A DNA stretch of 64,000 nt from Capitulum mitella (GCA_030062745.1 CP099850.1:6758001-6822000), one strand, 5' to 3'; counted from the first letter of the stretch, positions 11,885 to 24,972 are shown. The notes: generated by a model from the sequence alone, not told the origin. Program-made: numbers and translations.

Positions 11885-14744
11885 CCCGCGAGTTATTGAA
11901 GACGATTTTCGTCCCTTACGCCTTTTTTGGGGGGGGGAGGTGGACGTAGCTTCCCAACAATCGCCAGCAGCTCCAAATTTCAGTGCTGTTTACCGAACAA
12001 CACAATAATTTTCTGTTAGAAGACAGTTGACCAGGTCACCATGGGTCAGATCATATGACGTCATAACCTGAATCATAGACGTACTGTTCAGGAATCATTA
12101 GATCTGTCTTTTAGTTTTGACATAGCTTGTAAGAAGCTCACCAGGAATGACAAAAAGGCCAACCATCAGGTTACGCCAATCAGCCATCCACATTGTACCT
12201 GTGCAGCTGTAGTGGCCAAAATATTGCAGATGGATAGAAGTGAATGCCATTCTTCAAATTCAAATTCTCGTGTTTTTCAATTCAACCTCCTGCGCTTGAC
12301 ATCGGCAGCTGTAAAAGGTCAAAGACCAGCCGTGACCTAACTTAACTCCGTGATCAAGGTTGACCCTGAGCCACTTTTTTGCCAAAATATTATTTGTCGT
12401 GTAAAATAAGCCGAACTGATTCTAAAGATAGCCAATGCCGACCATTCTTGGACATTTTAGGTGGTTCTTAATTTGCCAGCAAAAAGTATTAATTTTAGAG
12501 TTTTGGACTGATCTGAGACATCATCAGTGAGCTTGCAGTCGATATTTGGAAAACATCTGGGACCTCAGGGTCTCGGGCCATCGGTTGTCGTTCCAGTCGT
12601 CTAAACGGACCATTTTGGCTTTCAAGATACATATGGAGGCGAAAAAATGCCCCCTCCACCAGTAACTGGTGGATGGCGAAATGTCCCAGCCAGGACTGAT
12701 GTTTTAAGATGTCGATTCTTCTCTCAAGGAAACGTTGTAATGCTAACTTCCTGTCGTAGTGAAGCCATAAGAAACCGAATAAAGCATATTTTTATTCCCA
12801 TTGCGTTACATCGTTATGTACGGTTCTCCACAAAAGTAATGGTGGGCATTAGTCTGCTGGACAGTACGGAGCGTATTTCCCGAACCATAGGAAATACATT
12901 GTCACAAGAACATATCATGATAGGTGGAAATGCTTCGAATCATTCTATATGGATGTGCTCGTCTGCATTGTCTCAGGACTGCTAAATTCTCCAAAATAAT
13001 GATTTTTGCTTCATTCAACAGAGCACGCACTGCCTTCTCTTGGGTGCGCCCCTACCGCTTACCACCCTTCGCTATCAGGTGGCCAGCTGTGTCGGGGGCA
13101 TGTTTAGAAGCTGCCTCTCGTAGTACATCAGACAGCTGTCAACACACTGACCAATAAGCGGATGTGTTTCGTGCGCCGTGAGAGGGAGAAGAGGACCAGC
13201 TTCCCAGTCACTGGCGCAGCGGCTAAATTCCGATCAACTTGGCTAACACAGCCGTGCGCTGAGCAGCATCCTTGGTTGGCCGAGTGGTGCTGTTTAACCT
13301 GAATTGGATGATACGGAACCGGGAGTTTACGTCCATGGAGAGCCGTTTTGTGTCTTTCTTCTCTCTTTCTCACTTCTTAGAAAATGGGTTGCATGGGAAC
13401 ATTGGGATGCAGGCTTTGCTCCCAAATCTATCTTGGTGTTGTCTTTACGTGCAATTATGCTTGATAAATAACTTGTAATTATGTTTTTAACACGCGCAGT
13501 AGAGGTCCTCTGAAAATTACTCGCGATGGAGAATAGGCGCAAATTTCACCGCCTTCCCCCCTCCACCCCCAACCTCAGAAACCAGCTAGTGACACGAAAC
13601 TTTCATGGATGGCTGTGGGTAACAACATTTGCCCAAATTCTGTGACCCTAAGGCAATACCTTCGAGGTAAGATCGGGCCAAATGTTCGAAGTTTCCTCGA
13701 TTTTGCAGCTTTTGAGGTTTCTTCCCGGGTAAACACCACTGCTGATTGAAAGTTTACCAAAATCAGGCTTGTCGCTATTTCAAGGGCGATCCACGATGGC
13801 TAGTAAACAGTACACGGCATTTAACTTCAGATCGCTCATGTATCATCTGATATCGCAGTTGGTAACGCATGGCGGCGTGAGGGGGTTTTGATCGGCGATC
13901 GGTTGGTTTTGCCTCTCTGTGATTGACTGCGGGATCACATCCCCCAAAATTTCCATCTGATTTTTCGTTTTCTTTTATTTCTGTTTTTGACGACGCATTA
14001 GACACCAGTTTTAAGTCTGCAAAAATAGGCAATCCGCGACACACAGAGGTCGGGGGCGGGGATAAATTCCCCCCTCCACTGGATTTCGACCTCAGATTTC
14101 CAGCGTGAAGCACTTTCAGAACCAAGTCTCATTTCAGGCAAGCCCCTGCAAGAACGTTGTACTCTGTCGTTATTCTATAGAATGACCGATATTCTACACT
14201 ATACCGAATTTATGTTTACGCTATATTAAATGAAATATTTCTGTCGCACTTAACCATCTCCTCCCCTCGATCCCCGGTCAGCAAAAACAATTTGGTTCCT
14301 GCTCTTCTCCCACGTTATGAAACGCTCCTACGCCTCTGCGGTCATACCATGTGCCACTACTGTATGGATATCTCACGAAAGTACAACATGGTCACCCGTT
14401 TCATCCGTTTCATTGAAGTAATGCATATGCCAAGGCATGCATATCATGAACCACTGTTACTGGCACTGGCTGGTACGAACGGTTCAAACCTAGCCAAACC
14501 AAACAGAAGATGCAGCTATGCAAAGTCATCCAATGGGAGACATCGGTGACATGAGTAAATCCGTGCCAATGACGTCAAAAATTACGCTCCGTGTGGTCAT
14601 TTCGAACTCATCGGGAACGTATAACATACCTACCATTTTTTTCTTTTCTCTTCGTATTATCTCGACGCCACCTGAAATGACTGGCATGGGTACGGTATGC
14701 ATATCCGTCTTTCCTTCATTCACAGCACTAATGCGTACGCTTGT
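11885..14744. other. Probably old repeat DNA
   Basis: GGTCA/TGACC-rich sequence and C-run blocks (11930, 12635, 13555, 14055) resemble the TTAA elements in style. A perfect palindrome CCACCAGTAACTGGTGG lies at 12656-12672. Part of 13555-13620 resembles the subterminal region of the 33202/35233 family (CCTCAG...GACACGAAACTTTCA). Boundaries cannot be set. Confidence 0.35.
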
Positions 14745-15956
14745 TTAACCCTATTCCCGGAGGGATAGACGGTATGGTTGATTCCCGGCACGGGGGGCGG
14801 ATTCGGCCCCCCCCCTGAGATCTCGAGAACTACTTGTCCGATTTCATCGCAACAAACGGCAATCGCTTTGCGGTCACGTGAACTACATTTTTATAAAAAA
14901 AAATCCAAATTTTGAAATTTGTCAATACAGGGGGGCAAAAATGTCAAAATTAGGGGTACTTTTCGACCTCTTATAACTCCGTTGTTTATCGACCGATTTC
15001 GATGAAACTGGCATAAATAGAGAGATTATGAATAGGGCTTTTACCATGGGTCCGAAAATCTGAAATTTTGAGAAAATTCATGGGCGTTCACAGGGTTTCA
15101 AAAATAGGAGGATTAGTTTTCTAACAACTGAATGAACAAAAGAGGCAAACACGTTTTTTTGGCTTCTGCTACTCATGTTATACTAAAGAAGTACAAATCG
15201 CATTACAATGTTTGTATAATGTTAGCATAGGCAGTGCCAGGGACATGAAAAGGGGGAACTGTCATGGTCACACGTTTGTCAGATCAAATTGTGACCTTTG
15301 ACCTTAAATGGCCTCTAGTGACCTTGGGGTCACCTGGAATGATGTCGTGTGCATTCAATATTATCTGTAAACGTTTTTAATCGATTAAATTCACTCTATT
15401 CCAAAAAATTCATTTTTTGGCTTTTGCGATATAGGGTACGCGCACTGACATTTTAGGTCATAGCTCCGTGACCCGACCTGATATGAAGCTGAAACTTGGT
15501 ACACAAGTAGAGGGCACTCTCCTACGTCATATATATTCCGCGTTTGGCATTTGAAAAGACGACGCCGAAATTATTGCAAAAACCAAATTTTGAATTTTGA
15601 CCTTGACCTCGCCTTGTAAAATGACCTCAGATAAACAAAATTACATCTGCACATTGCTGAACTATTAAGCTATACATTCATATCAAGTTTTAAGTTCTAT
15701 ATTAAAAACTCTGTTTTGGCAGGCATTTTCCTTTTACCCTCAACGTGGCCAAAAATGGCATGAGGTGCTTCCCAAAAACGTTGCCTGGCTCCGCTCCTGA
15801 GCAAAATAGAATTCTGAAATTCTGTCACGGCACGTAGAAAGAATAGCTAGGAGAAGTGACCAAGTTTCGTGCAGCTGCGTTAAAAAGCCTGGAATTGGCA
15901 AGCAAAAAACCCGTGGGGGGAGGCGGATTCAGCCCCCCTGCCGGGAATAGGGTTAA
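14745..15956 (+). mobile_element. piggyBac-like non-autonomous element, second full copy
   Basis: Begins TTAACCCTATTCCCGG and ends CCGGGAATAGGGTTAA, 1.21 kb. It is close to the 10191 copy along its whole length. Its right-hand TTAA (15953-15956) is also the left end of the neighbouring element. Encodes nothing recognisable. Confidence 0.92.
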
Positions 15957-16617
15957 CCCACGCCGGACGGAATGGATTTTCACTCGCACTGATGACCGGG
16001 AGGGGACACCCCCTCGTCATTTGGCCCCTAATTGAGCTAGCACCCTGGGATGACAAAACATCGATAGCCATATGCCAAAGGAATTCAATGATGACTGTGT
16101 CGGACTCGTCAGGCCAGCCAGTGACCTCCTAGGTCATGTCAAAAATTATGCTTGGAATCTATAAATCGATTTTCCTCAGTTAAAAACGACACATTAGGGG
16201 CCAAATAGGCTTAAACTCGTCCCGCCAACAAACGAAAATTACATAGACACGTTCTAAGGCCAAAAACTCGTCTAAGGTCATTGACCTCGTTCGACCCTGA
16301 AAAGATCACTGAGCTATCTAAACTGACCTGCTTTCGTGTGGACTTCCACTCTGAACCGATCTCATGCCCGTTGTCTGCCATTTAGCCATGTCCATTGCCC
16401 TAAAACAGTACAAAACCGACGTTTGGCGCAAAAATCGCTCTGCAAGCCTTCAGTAATGATGTCTGGCTCGGTGCCATGAGACAAGATGGGGTCACTCTTT
16501 TTTCAGAACATGCGCAATGAATGTGTCGTCACCTACGCCAAATTCACCGTTTTGCCGTTGTCCCGGAAACCATGCTTGGAAGCGGCATCCACCCTCCTCG
16601 TCCGGCGAGGAGGGTAA
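15953..16617 (+). mobile_element. Second TTAA family: short element abutting the previous one
   Basis: Starts TTAACCCACGCCGGACG and ends with the matching but decayed CGTCCGGCGAGGAGGGTAAA, about 665 bp. A G-run/C-run palindrome (GGGAGGGGACACCCCCTC) lies just inside the left end. It shares one TTAA with the element at 14745-15956. Confidence 0.6.
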
Positions 16618-17490
16618 ATTCTTATCATTGCGAACTGATCTCATTGCGAACTGGGCCCAGTCCAGCATTGGGGAGGGGATGTTCAACATTGGGAGTTCAG
16701 CTGAACATCGGAGATGCTCCCTTTCCCCTCACCCAAGAGACACTATGTTCCGGCCTTGGTAATATATCTGTATGTATGTTAAAACATATTCGGGTGAGTT
16801 AAGTGTTCGCATGTAAATAAATGCAGTATTTGTCTGTTTAACTATGTCGTGTCATTACCATTAATCTGCCTTGGCAATGGCATCCCCATATAATTGTCAT
16901 AAATGCTTCTACTGTATACAATATGAACCGTTCATTCGCGTGTAAGTTATTTACAACGCTATTGCTCAGAAACTGCTTAGCCGTCATTGCTCGGGTCGAA
17001 TGTTCAGATCAAGTCAGGTGAAAAAATTACCTGTTTGAAAGGGAATGCAGGTCGGATGCGACCTGGTCAGTCTCAGCGATTTCCTCACAGCCCTCCGACA
17101 GAACATACCACGTGATCAAGACGGACTCTCTCTTCGCAGCCTTTACCCAGCATCCCATTCACAAAGCAACTGATCTTATCAGTTTGAGAGCCGAGAGGGT
17201 TAGCGCAGTGGCGGAACTAAGAAACCTGCCCATCGTCCTGGCCTACCACGAGTAAACATGTTTTTTCGTGTTTTTAGGCATGGAATTTAAATATGAAACA
17301 CAGGTATTACGACTATTCCTTCGTTGCGGCAGATAACTGGTCGAATTACATTACATGAGCACCATAAACACCGGAACTATGGCCGGTTTACCACAAGAAC
17401 CCTAGTACCTGCGATTACTTTTGTGGAGACCTGTACGTTACATATTACGTTGCCTCTCTAAAAGCACTAGTTTTCCGCCACTTAGATTTT
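16618..17490. other. No gene seen
   Basis: Ordinary AT-rich sequence with no repeat or motif recognised. Confidence 0.4.
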
Positions 17491-17501
17491 GCACCCCATC
17501 G

Positions 17502-17507
17502 TTTATT
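17502..17507 (-). terminator. Possible polyadenylation signal AATAAA
   Basis: TTTATT on the plus strand, downstream of the candidate terminal exon at 17612-17918. It is supporting context only. Confidence 0.25.
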
Positions 17508-17611
17508 GGGTAGGTAGGAATTCCCTTCAGTGACTGTGTGGTCCAAGAACACCGCAGGGTATGTATGTGTGTACTTTGAAAATGCGACACAGTTGTACAC
17601 AAATTTTTTTG

Positions 17612-17918
17612 CTACAAAAAGACGGCTTGGAGACAATTTTCGCTCATTGCTCTGGATTTAAACACAATGACTTTATTCAAGGGACGCAATGTCATGTTTA
17701 CCGCTACCGTTGCATGACCTTTCATTAGGCAGATCTGCAGTTCTGTTGGTCTGAAAATCCTCATTGCTGGAGCGACGACATCGTATCGAACTACTATACT
17801 GGTGCAATCAACTGCTAAGTCTGCCGCAGACGTGCTTCCAACGCTGTCAATAGTGTGATCTACAAAGTTCCGCAGATAGGCAAGACTGAAGCAAACAGCA
17901 CCACTTTGGCTGACTCCT
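17612..17918 (-). CDS. Candidate 3' terminal exon of an unknown gene
   Basis: On the minus strand a strong acceptor (TTTCCTTTCTCACGCAG) ends at 17919, followed by ~102 open codons to a stop at 17612, and AATAAA lies ~105 bp beyond the stop (complement at 17502-17507). The peptide (starting GVSQSGAVCFSLAYL, ending ENCLQAVFL) has an ordinary amino-acid mix but no motif I recognise. No preceding exon was found. Open frames of this length are also expected by chance in 64 kb. Confidence 0.25.
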
Positions 17919-17926
17919 CTGCGTGA

Positions 17927-18589
17927 GAAAGGAAATGTCGCATCCCATTCACTTGGTTCTGTCCCACTTTCACGCTTGAATGGGCTTCGCGCGTCGGGAT
18001 GCACGATACGATATACGTCTCTATAGCCTGTAAATGAATAGTCTTTTTCTGGAATCCGCGGCCGCCATAAAACGGCGTCAAGCTGACGCTGATACTGTCA
18101 TGTTTCATCGCGGACGAGGCTCTAGTGCGAGATTCCCGGGTCAACAAGCAGCAAAAATGAATCGAGACACCCGGCCGTCTAGCTTTTCATAAGCAACGTA
18201 AAATTTTCGGTGGATCATAGCTTGGTAATCAGACATTCTAAGCCATGCGGCTTGCCTAGAAATGCAGTCCATTCCTTCCAGCGCTTCGCGTGATCGTTAT
18301 TCACAAACTATGTCCAAAGTTACAGCTTATACAGCTTATACTTTGTACAGCTTATATTTTGGGGTAATACTCTTGCGTTCAAACGACTCGAACTGTACCA
18401 GGATTGCTCTTAACGTCCGTGGGGGGTCTAGTTGAAGTTCTGTCAGTTAAGTTATCGTCTATAATCTAGTTCCTTTGCTTTTCGTCTTAGTGTTCATTAA
18501 GAGAAGAGTTCTCTTGGCTGAAGCCATTCAGCTCAAACCCGGGCCGGATGGCCTGAGGAAACCATGGAACGCAACCTGCAACGAGCATC
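17927..18589. other. No gene seen
   Basis: ACAGCTTATA occurs three times at 18322-18355; otherwise nothing was assigned. Confidence 0.4.
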
Positions 18590-19790
18590 TAGTCCTTCCG
18601 TGAATCACTTAAACATCCGTAGCTGGACAAGAAACAGCTTGGGGATCGCCGGACATGTGCTCCGTCTCCTGAACGAAGCGACTTCGCGACACTCGCGGAG
18701 ACCGGGTGGAAGGACGCGGTGGCCGACTCCGATCCCGAGTTTGGATTCGGCGGCTACTCGTGGTTCAGGTGGGACTGCAGCGTGCTTCGTGGTGGTGCGT
18801 CCTGCGTGTCGATCCCATCTTCGAGCCTGCCGGACGCCAAAATGCTGCCGATTCGGCCGCGTCGTCGGTGACTCTTGCCATCTGGTACCGACCACGCTAC
18901 GACGACCCGGCGGTGGACGGGATAACTGCCGCCACGTCAGCAGCGCAGCCGCTGGACTTCAGACTGATCGTTGTCCAGGCTTCAGTCTGCCTCAGATCAG
19001 CTGGACAGCGGCGTCCGGCGGTGCCGTCCCTCACGTGCGGACACCGTCCAACCGTGCCGCGCGTCTCTTGGACTCGAGTGACGTGCTCCGCCTCAGACAG
19101 TCGGTGGCTGGTCCCATTAGAGGTGAAACGTGCTCGACTTACAACCAACAAGATGGATGCCAGCTCGGTCTCAAGTGCAGGACGTCAGACCGAAGTGGTC
19201 TCAAGTCTCCAGGTCTCCAGGACTCCGACCACGAGGAGACTGTCGCCAGTCTTAGTGTACCTGTTACTCGCACCGTCCTTATAGTGACCAGGCGGACTGT
19301 CTTCAGTTGCAGACAGGCGGACTTCACCGACCTACGCAGGAGTCTCTCCCTCGTCCACTGAAGACTGTTGGACGGTGTCGACGTCGATGACGTGGTCGAC
19401 ATCGTCTTGAGCCGGTCATGGCTTGAGTCGGCCATCGCGGACCACGCCCCTCTGTGGTCCTAATACGCATGTTACCCCGTGGTTGGACGGGATGGTTCGC
19501 GTCACCATCCGAAAAATGGGCTCCTTTTCGTCGCTTATCCATGGGAAGAGAACAGGATAGACTTTCCCAACATGAGATGAGTTTTGAAATCGGGCTCAAA
19601 TAGCAAGGTATTCTCAGTACTGGCGTAAACTCACAGATGACTTTAAGACCAATCTCAAACGGTATTGGTCGCTTTTCAAAGTGTGTTACGAACAAGTCAT
19701 GTGTATCTCGTGTTTTACGTGATTCAGTTGGTAACTCCGTTACGACCGATCTCAGCCGTGCCACCGTGATAACGAAATGTTTGCAGCCAC
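18590..19790 (+). pseudogene. Decayed CR1/L2-type non-LTR retrotransposon: endonuclease and linker of ORF2
   Basis: Reading frames switch several times, but in order they give the apurinic-like endonuclease (EEP) landmarks: NHLNIRSW near 18605 (usual NxRSL start), ETGWKDAVADSDPEF then GGYSWFRWD around 18690-18760 (usual SETWL...PGY...RRDR), LRGGASCVSIPSSSL (usual RGGGVCIYV), a YRP motif near 18887, a DHAPL motif near 19440 (typical of the end of the endonuclease/linker), and then DDFKTNLKRYWS and VTNKS...LRDSVGNSVTTDLSRAT (about 19630-19780), which is the linker preceding the reverse transcriptase. No RT follows, so the copy is truncated at about 19.79 kb. The EEP would have nicked target DNA for target-primed reverse transcription. 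Its high GC content against AT-richer flanks fits an inserted coding segment. Assignment to CR1/L2/Rex-like clades is by motif only. Confidence 0.72.
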
Positions 19791-20417
19791 TACGTTAACT
19801 CTACTGCGCAACATCTGCCTGACGCGCCTTCATACCGTCTAAACGCATTCTAACGGCCACATACGGTACGCTTCGGAAAGTATATAGCATGTCGCGTTAT
19901 AGTATGCTTCCATCTCGACGTTATTTATAGTATGTTTCCAAATGCTCGTACAGATTGTAGCGTAATTTAGTAACGACTAGCGCTCTCCGCTTACTTTGTT
20001 GCAATGTTTCTTCGCACCTGTGCACTCTGTAGTTGACCGTGATGCCAAGTTTTGAGTCACTGATTTCTGGATTTAATCGCCAGTTCTGAATAATAAGAGC
20101 AACACGCGTTCCGTTGTACACTCCCACGTGTGGCGGGTACCACGTGAGTCTGTACCACATGCCTATGCATTTACTTCTCATCTTCGACAATAGGCCAAAT
20201 CCATTGCTAGGTCCGATTCCAACACCCCGTGGCGTGATGCTAAGACCCCCTGAACGCGACGTATGCTGCCTGGTGTTGCACGTGCATGATGCTGTACGAT
20301 GGGGCGCTCAGTTGGGTCAGAGGTGATACCAATCCAAGTCACCGTAGTCCCGAAACAAACGATAGCTTTGTATAAACATATTGCTGTCTGTCGTTTCTGT
20401 TCCCTGGCGTAATCTTC
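19791..20417. other. No gene seen
   Basis: Would be expected to hold the RT of the 18.6-kb retrotransposon, but no RT motif was found in any frame. Confidence 0.4.
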
Positions 20418-21005
20418 AAATGTTCCAATACCGTTGTTGCGAGCATGTCATAACGTGTCACTCTCCCCTTTGGCAGCACCGTTCGGAACGACCCGACAGC
20501 GGTCATTTGGTCTCCTAAAGTGGGCGAAGCCTAGCGCTGGACATACGACGCCATTTATCCCTGGCGTTTATCCGTGGTGTTATGTCTTCAAAATTTTTAC
20601 AACATTGATTGTCCATTGAGCTATTTTAGTATTTGAACGTCCCTTACTCTTGGTCCGTTGTTGACCGAGCATTTTCCAGAAACCAGCGCCTGAGCTGAAA
20701 TGACGAAATGACTGAAATGTCCAGTACCGTTGTGTTGCGAGCATGTCATAACGTGTCACTCTCCCCTTTGGCAGCACCGTTCGGAACGACCCGACAGCGG
20801 TCATTTGGTCTCCTAAAGTGGGCGAAGCCTAGCGCTGGACATACGACGCCATTTATCCCTGGCGTTTTCAGTGGTGTTGTGTCTCCAAAATTTTTGCAGC
20901 ATTGATTGTCCATTGAGCTATTTTAGTATTTGAACGTCCCTTACTCTTGGTCCGTTGTTGACCGAGCATTTTCCAGAAACCAGCGCCTGAGATGAAATGA
21001 CGATA
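20418..21005. repeat. 298-bp tandem duplication
   Basis: Two near-identical units, about 20418-20715 and 20716-21005 (for example GAGCATGTCATAACGTGTCA at 20441 and again at 20739). The low divergence indicates a recent duplication. No gene recognised in the unit. Confidence 0.95.
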
Positions 21006-23480
21006 TGCAAATTGTCCTCAACGTGAAGCTCCAGATTTCTTAACAGTCGAGAAGAGTTAGCACACGCGGACTTTGATGTCATACGGCGGTAGTTTGATGC
21101 CGACAAGTCTGTCGTCTGTGGGACGGTGACAGTGGTGTCAGCGTACGTGGGTGAGGAGGAGGCAGAAGGAAGATGCCTTCTAGCTTGGGATAGTTTGACT
21201 ATGTCCATTAACCATGTGATATCACTGGTATTTATAGTCTTTTTCAAATAGCATTAAAACTACAATGTTAAACTGTCCCTGAGCCAGGGGGCAATAGCCA
21301 CTGCCTCCATCCCTCGCTGTGCCGTCACTGGATGCCACGCCTACAATATGCTCAAATCGACAGTGCTTTTATGGCCCACGTGACTCCCGACGGATTAGAA
21401 CATAAATCACCTCGCCATGAACTCAGGAAAAATCGTTATGCCATCATTGCACTACCGTCCGTGTCAATATCCATAGTTTTTTTTCAACTGCATCGTGCAA
21501 CAAATGCTTGCGATGGTGCGACCGTGTTGTAAAAACGCTAGCGGTGAGTAATTGCGGCCATTAAATGCGCAAGGTCATAGTGATTATGAGCATCTTGATC
21601 TATACCCAACAGTAAAACAAATAAAGTGAGGTTGTGAGCAGAAACGGTGAGGTAAGAAGTAACGGCGATCTATGATTTTTGTGAGTTCAGAAGTAAAAAG
21701 CTGAGCATTGAGCGAAATCCAGTAAGCTGAGGAATTCCCCGACAAGGAAAACGCCGATGAATCGTAGACATACACTAGTGCTTCTCAGATTTTCCTGATC
21801 CTCTTTCTTCTGATTCTTTGTTTCGCCTCCTTCTCGACTTTTAGCACCCTGCACGATGGGCGCCTTCAAACTTTTCAGATTTCATATTCCAGTCACAGTC
21901 CACCTTCATCCGTTGTTCGCCATCCCCATTCCCCGAAATAGTCAGACCCTCAACTTTACTCCGACGCGAAGGTCGAGCGGTCCACCCAGGGCCAGCCGTT
22001 ATATCCACGGGGAATTGTACCGCTGTTATCAATTCATTGATTCCATTGGCTGAAATAAGCTGCGCATCTGGAGCATTGCTACCCCACCCAGTCCCGCCGC
22101 CCAAACAGCCTCACCGCACTGCCAGATGCCATTTATTCGCGGACAGATCACATATCATACATTCTGTTAGGACCGGAGAAGCACCTCATCACAAAGACAG
22201 GACTCAGAGCGACATGTCGCGTTACATGAGGCGCCCCTTCACTAGACATGGAGACCTCGGATGCTTGCTGAAAGGTCATCCCTGACCTCACTGAAAAACT
22301 AGACGTTGCGCGCTCGCCGTACGCGTGGCGCAGACCGAGCATCTGGAGGTCCGGGTTTCCAACCATGGCTTCGTCGTGCCCGCGGTACACACTGTGTAAA
22401 CATCATAGAAACTAGCAATTGCTCCAACCCGGGTTGACCTGATTTTCTTGCCTTGGACTTCATTTCAAGTCCGTGCGGAGATTTTCACGAGTCAGTAGCT
22501 GTATCAATACTCCTGATCTGGACACATTTGCTTCTGCAAACCAGTTCGTCTAAATGTGTCGAAGATGCATTCAGTGAATCAAAAATTGGATGGAAAACTA
22601 ATTTCGTTTGCGTGTATGCTTCAGGATTCAAATTGCTATGTAAACAAACCAATGAAACGAACCACTAGGTAAGTCACATTACAACAGAAACAGAGAGCAC
22701 ACAAACACATATCACATGAATACGGCTATCTAATCCACAGAACAAGACGCTACGTGGCAATGTCGTATGTAATCAGCGTTAACTTTCGGAGTCAACATAA
22801 AAATATAGAAGGCTTTTCACTATACTCAATAAATCTTTTTTCACTTTATTCAATAAAATTTAGGCTTTAGAAAATGCCAAACGTATTGTTCAATACATAT
22901 TTTCAATGAGTATCATGTTTACAAACACTTCGTAAGAATCTCACAAACCACGAATAAAAATAATCCAAAAACGTGTCTGAAAACAAGAGGGTAACCCTTT
23001 TCCATTTCCCTTCTGGTTTTGGTCTTTCGTTGCATGCTACTAAATGAGAATATTTTCGCTTTTTTGAAGGTACAAGCAATGAAACTATCTCAATTTATAT
23101 AATGTAAGGAGTAGGAGACAACGAACACTAACATGTATATCTTTCCGCGGAACGCGGCATTGTGCGGTTACAAGAAAGTGAGAATTTGCCGCACTTCTCT
23201 ACGTGCGGAATTGTGCAAAAAAACGCGCCGCTTTTTTATTTTGAGCTCTTTATCCTCTACCTCAGGCCACGTATTACTGACGTAGCTACCACAATCACGC
23301 GTATAAATACCATGGCGCATAGTTTTGATCGGTTTTCAGACTTCTGCTATCATTGCATTAGAAAAATTCTAAAAAGTGAATTTGTAATGGAAGCTTGAGC
23401 ACGCTTGACATCGATCAGAGGCTTTACAACCCCTATTAAACCCTTTCATCCGTTGGTTCACAAACGGAACACCACTGGAC
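21006..23480. other. No gene seen
   Basis: Several short frames, including an 87-codon minus frame at 21841-22104 of ordinary composition but no motif. AT-rich from 22680 to 23400. Confidence 0.35.
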
Positions 23481-23880
23481 AGCCACTAGGATATTCCGGA
23501 CGCAAATAATAATGCGTTGCTCGGAAAGTCAGGAAAGTCTATCATCATCTGCAACCCGCTGCCACTCGTTTCTGCACATGGTCCAGGGTTCGACGAGATC
23601 GGACATCTTTGGCTTTCGGAACCCGTCTGCCCGACGTCGCGAGTTCCGCCCACGGCTTGAGTCTCGTGTCTCCCGGCACCCGCCCAGCTCGCAGCCCCGC
23701 CCGGGGCTAGCGGGTCCCGTCCCTGACACCGGCTCCGGTCTGGCGGGACTGAGCCTGCGACAGCACCGTCTGCGGACGGCGCGGTCTGGACGCGGGAACC
23801 AGGCTCGTGGGGTCCCACTAGTTTCGGTGGGACGTCGTGTCACGTCCTCTCCAGCCGAACATGCCTGCTCACAACGCAGA
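23481..23880. other. GC-rich patch
   Basis: 400 bp with overlapping Pro/Arg/Ser-rich frames of 104-127 codons on both strands. Their coincidence is explained by lack of stops in GC-rich DNA. No motif. Confidence 0.4.
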
Positions 23881-24972
23881 CAGCTGGCTACCTAGGTAGC
23901 CAGTTGGTCGTTTTTTTAGTCCCTAGTAGATTTTCACCAAATATGGCTACATAATGTGAAGTACATTAGATTGTAATAAAAGGTATCACAAAATGCAAAC
24001 TGTACTAAAGATCTATCGCAAGAGTTGTACCAGCCAAATCGAGCAAGATTTTCGCGTGTAACATCCAAACTTTTATACAATGCTCCAACCAATACAGAAG
24101 GCGGCCATGACTTTTTTGTGTACTTGAGAGGTGCAATTTTTCAGTTTGGCGTTCGTGGTGCACGGGAACTTCTGTCAGGTCTTGCGAAATAATCACTCGA
24201 AAAAAGCAAGCTCATCGTAGTCTCAAACTGTTGTACTCAAAATACGCTTCGTGTCCCTTATTTCGTCCACCGTAGCATCTTTTGGCAGCGGTGTAGTATG
24301 CAAGGGAGGTTTCACCTCGGAAACAGCTGTTCGATAAAAGTGCGCTGATTGAAAAATGTGCTTGGGTTTTTTTCGCCTTTTTACTGTGTATTTACGGCAT
24401 CTTTTGGAGGGTATTCTGGCAAGAAGGGGCGAGGTAATTATAGTTATATATATATTAAAAATAAGTTAGTTATAGCCATGTACTGGCGGGAATCTGTACT
24501 ACGTGTTTTTGACTATTCTCGCGCCAATGTTCCCGGAAACTCCCTACGATGGCAAATTTTCCACCGTTTCATCCGAGATCGAGAGGAATATTTTAGCTGC
24601 TTAAGTGGCCAGTTAGTCTGGGCGATCTGACTACGCTCGCCGAGGGTGACCAGCGGAATTACGCAGAGGCAGAAGCAGACAAAGTTTGTTGGGCCATTGG
24701 ATGTACAGGAAGTTTTCGATGCTAGTTGTGCTGGAAGAGTTCAGTTTCTCTATAATCCAGCCATTTACCGGGTGCAAGCCGAAAAAAATCTTGAGTTTCA
24801 TCGCCTTTCCCCATTTCTCTGTACGACATTTCTGGCACCGCATCTGCTGGCAACCTAGGCGGCCAAATGTAAATTGCCCGTTGTGAACAGGTTCTTCTCC
24901 AGTCACCGGGTGCCAGCGCAAAGTAGGCGCCGCCCTCCGGCCCAACAATCGACCCGAGAGACCCACCCCGGC
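23881..24972. other. 3' flank of the GPCR gene
   Basis: Should contain the receptor 3' UTR on the minus strand next to 24973. No canonical AATAAA was found on that strand here. Confidence 0.4.

Noticed and set aside
14292-14549. Possible RING-finger remnant (LRLCGHTMCHYC)
   Set aside because: Only one short Cys/His cluster, with no remaining zinc ligands at RING spacing.
18564-19361. 265-codon plus-strand frame as a host gene
   Set aside because: Endonuclease motifs of a non-LTR element are spread over several frames through this region, so no single frame is a gene.
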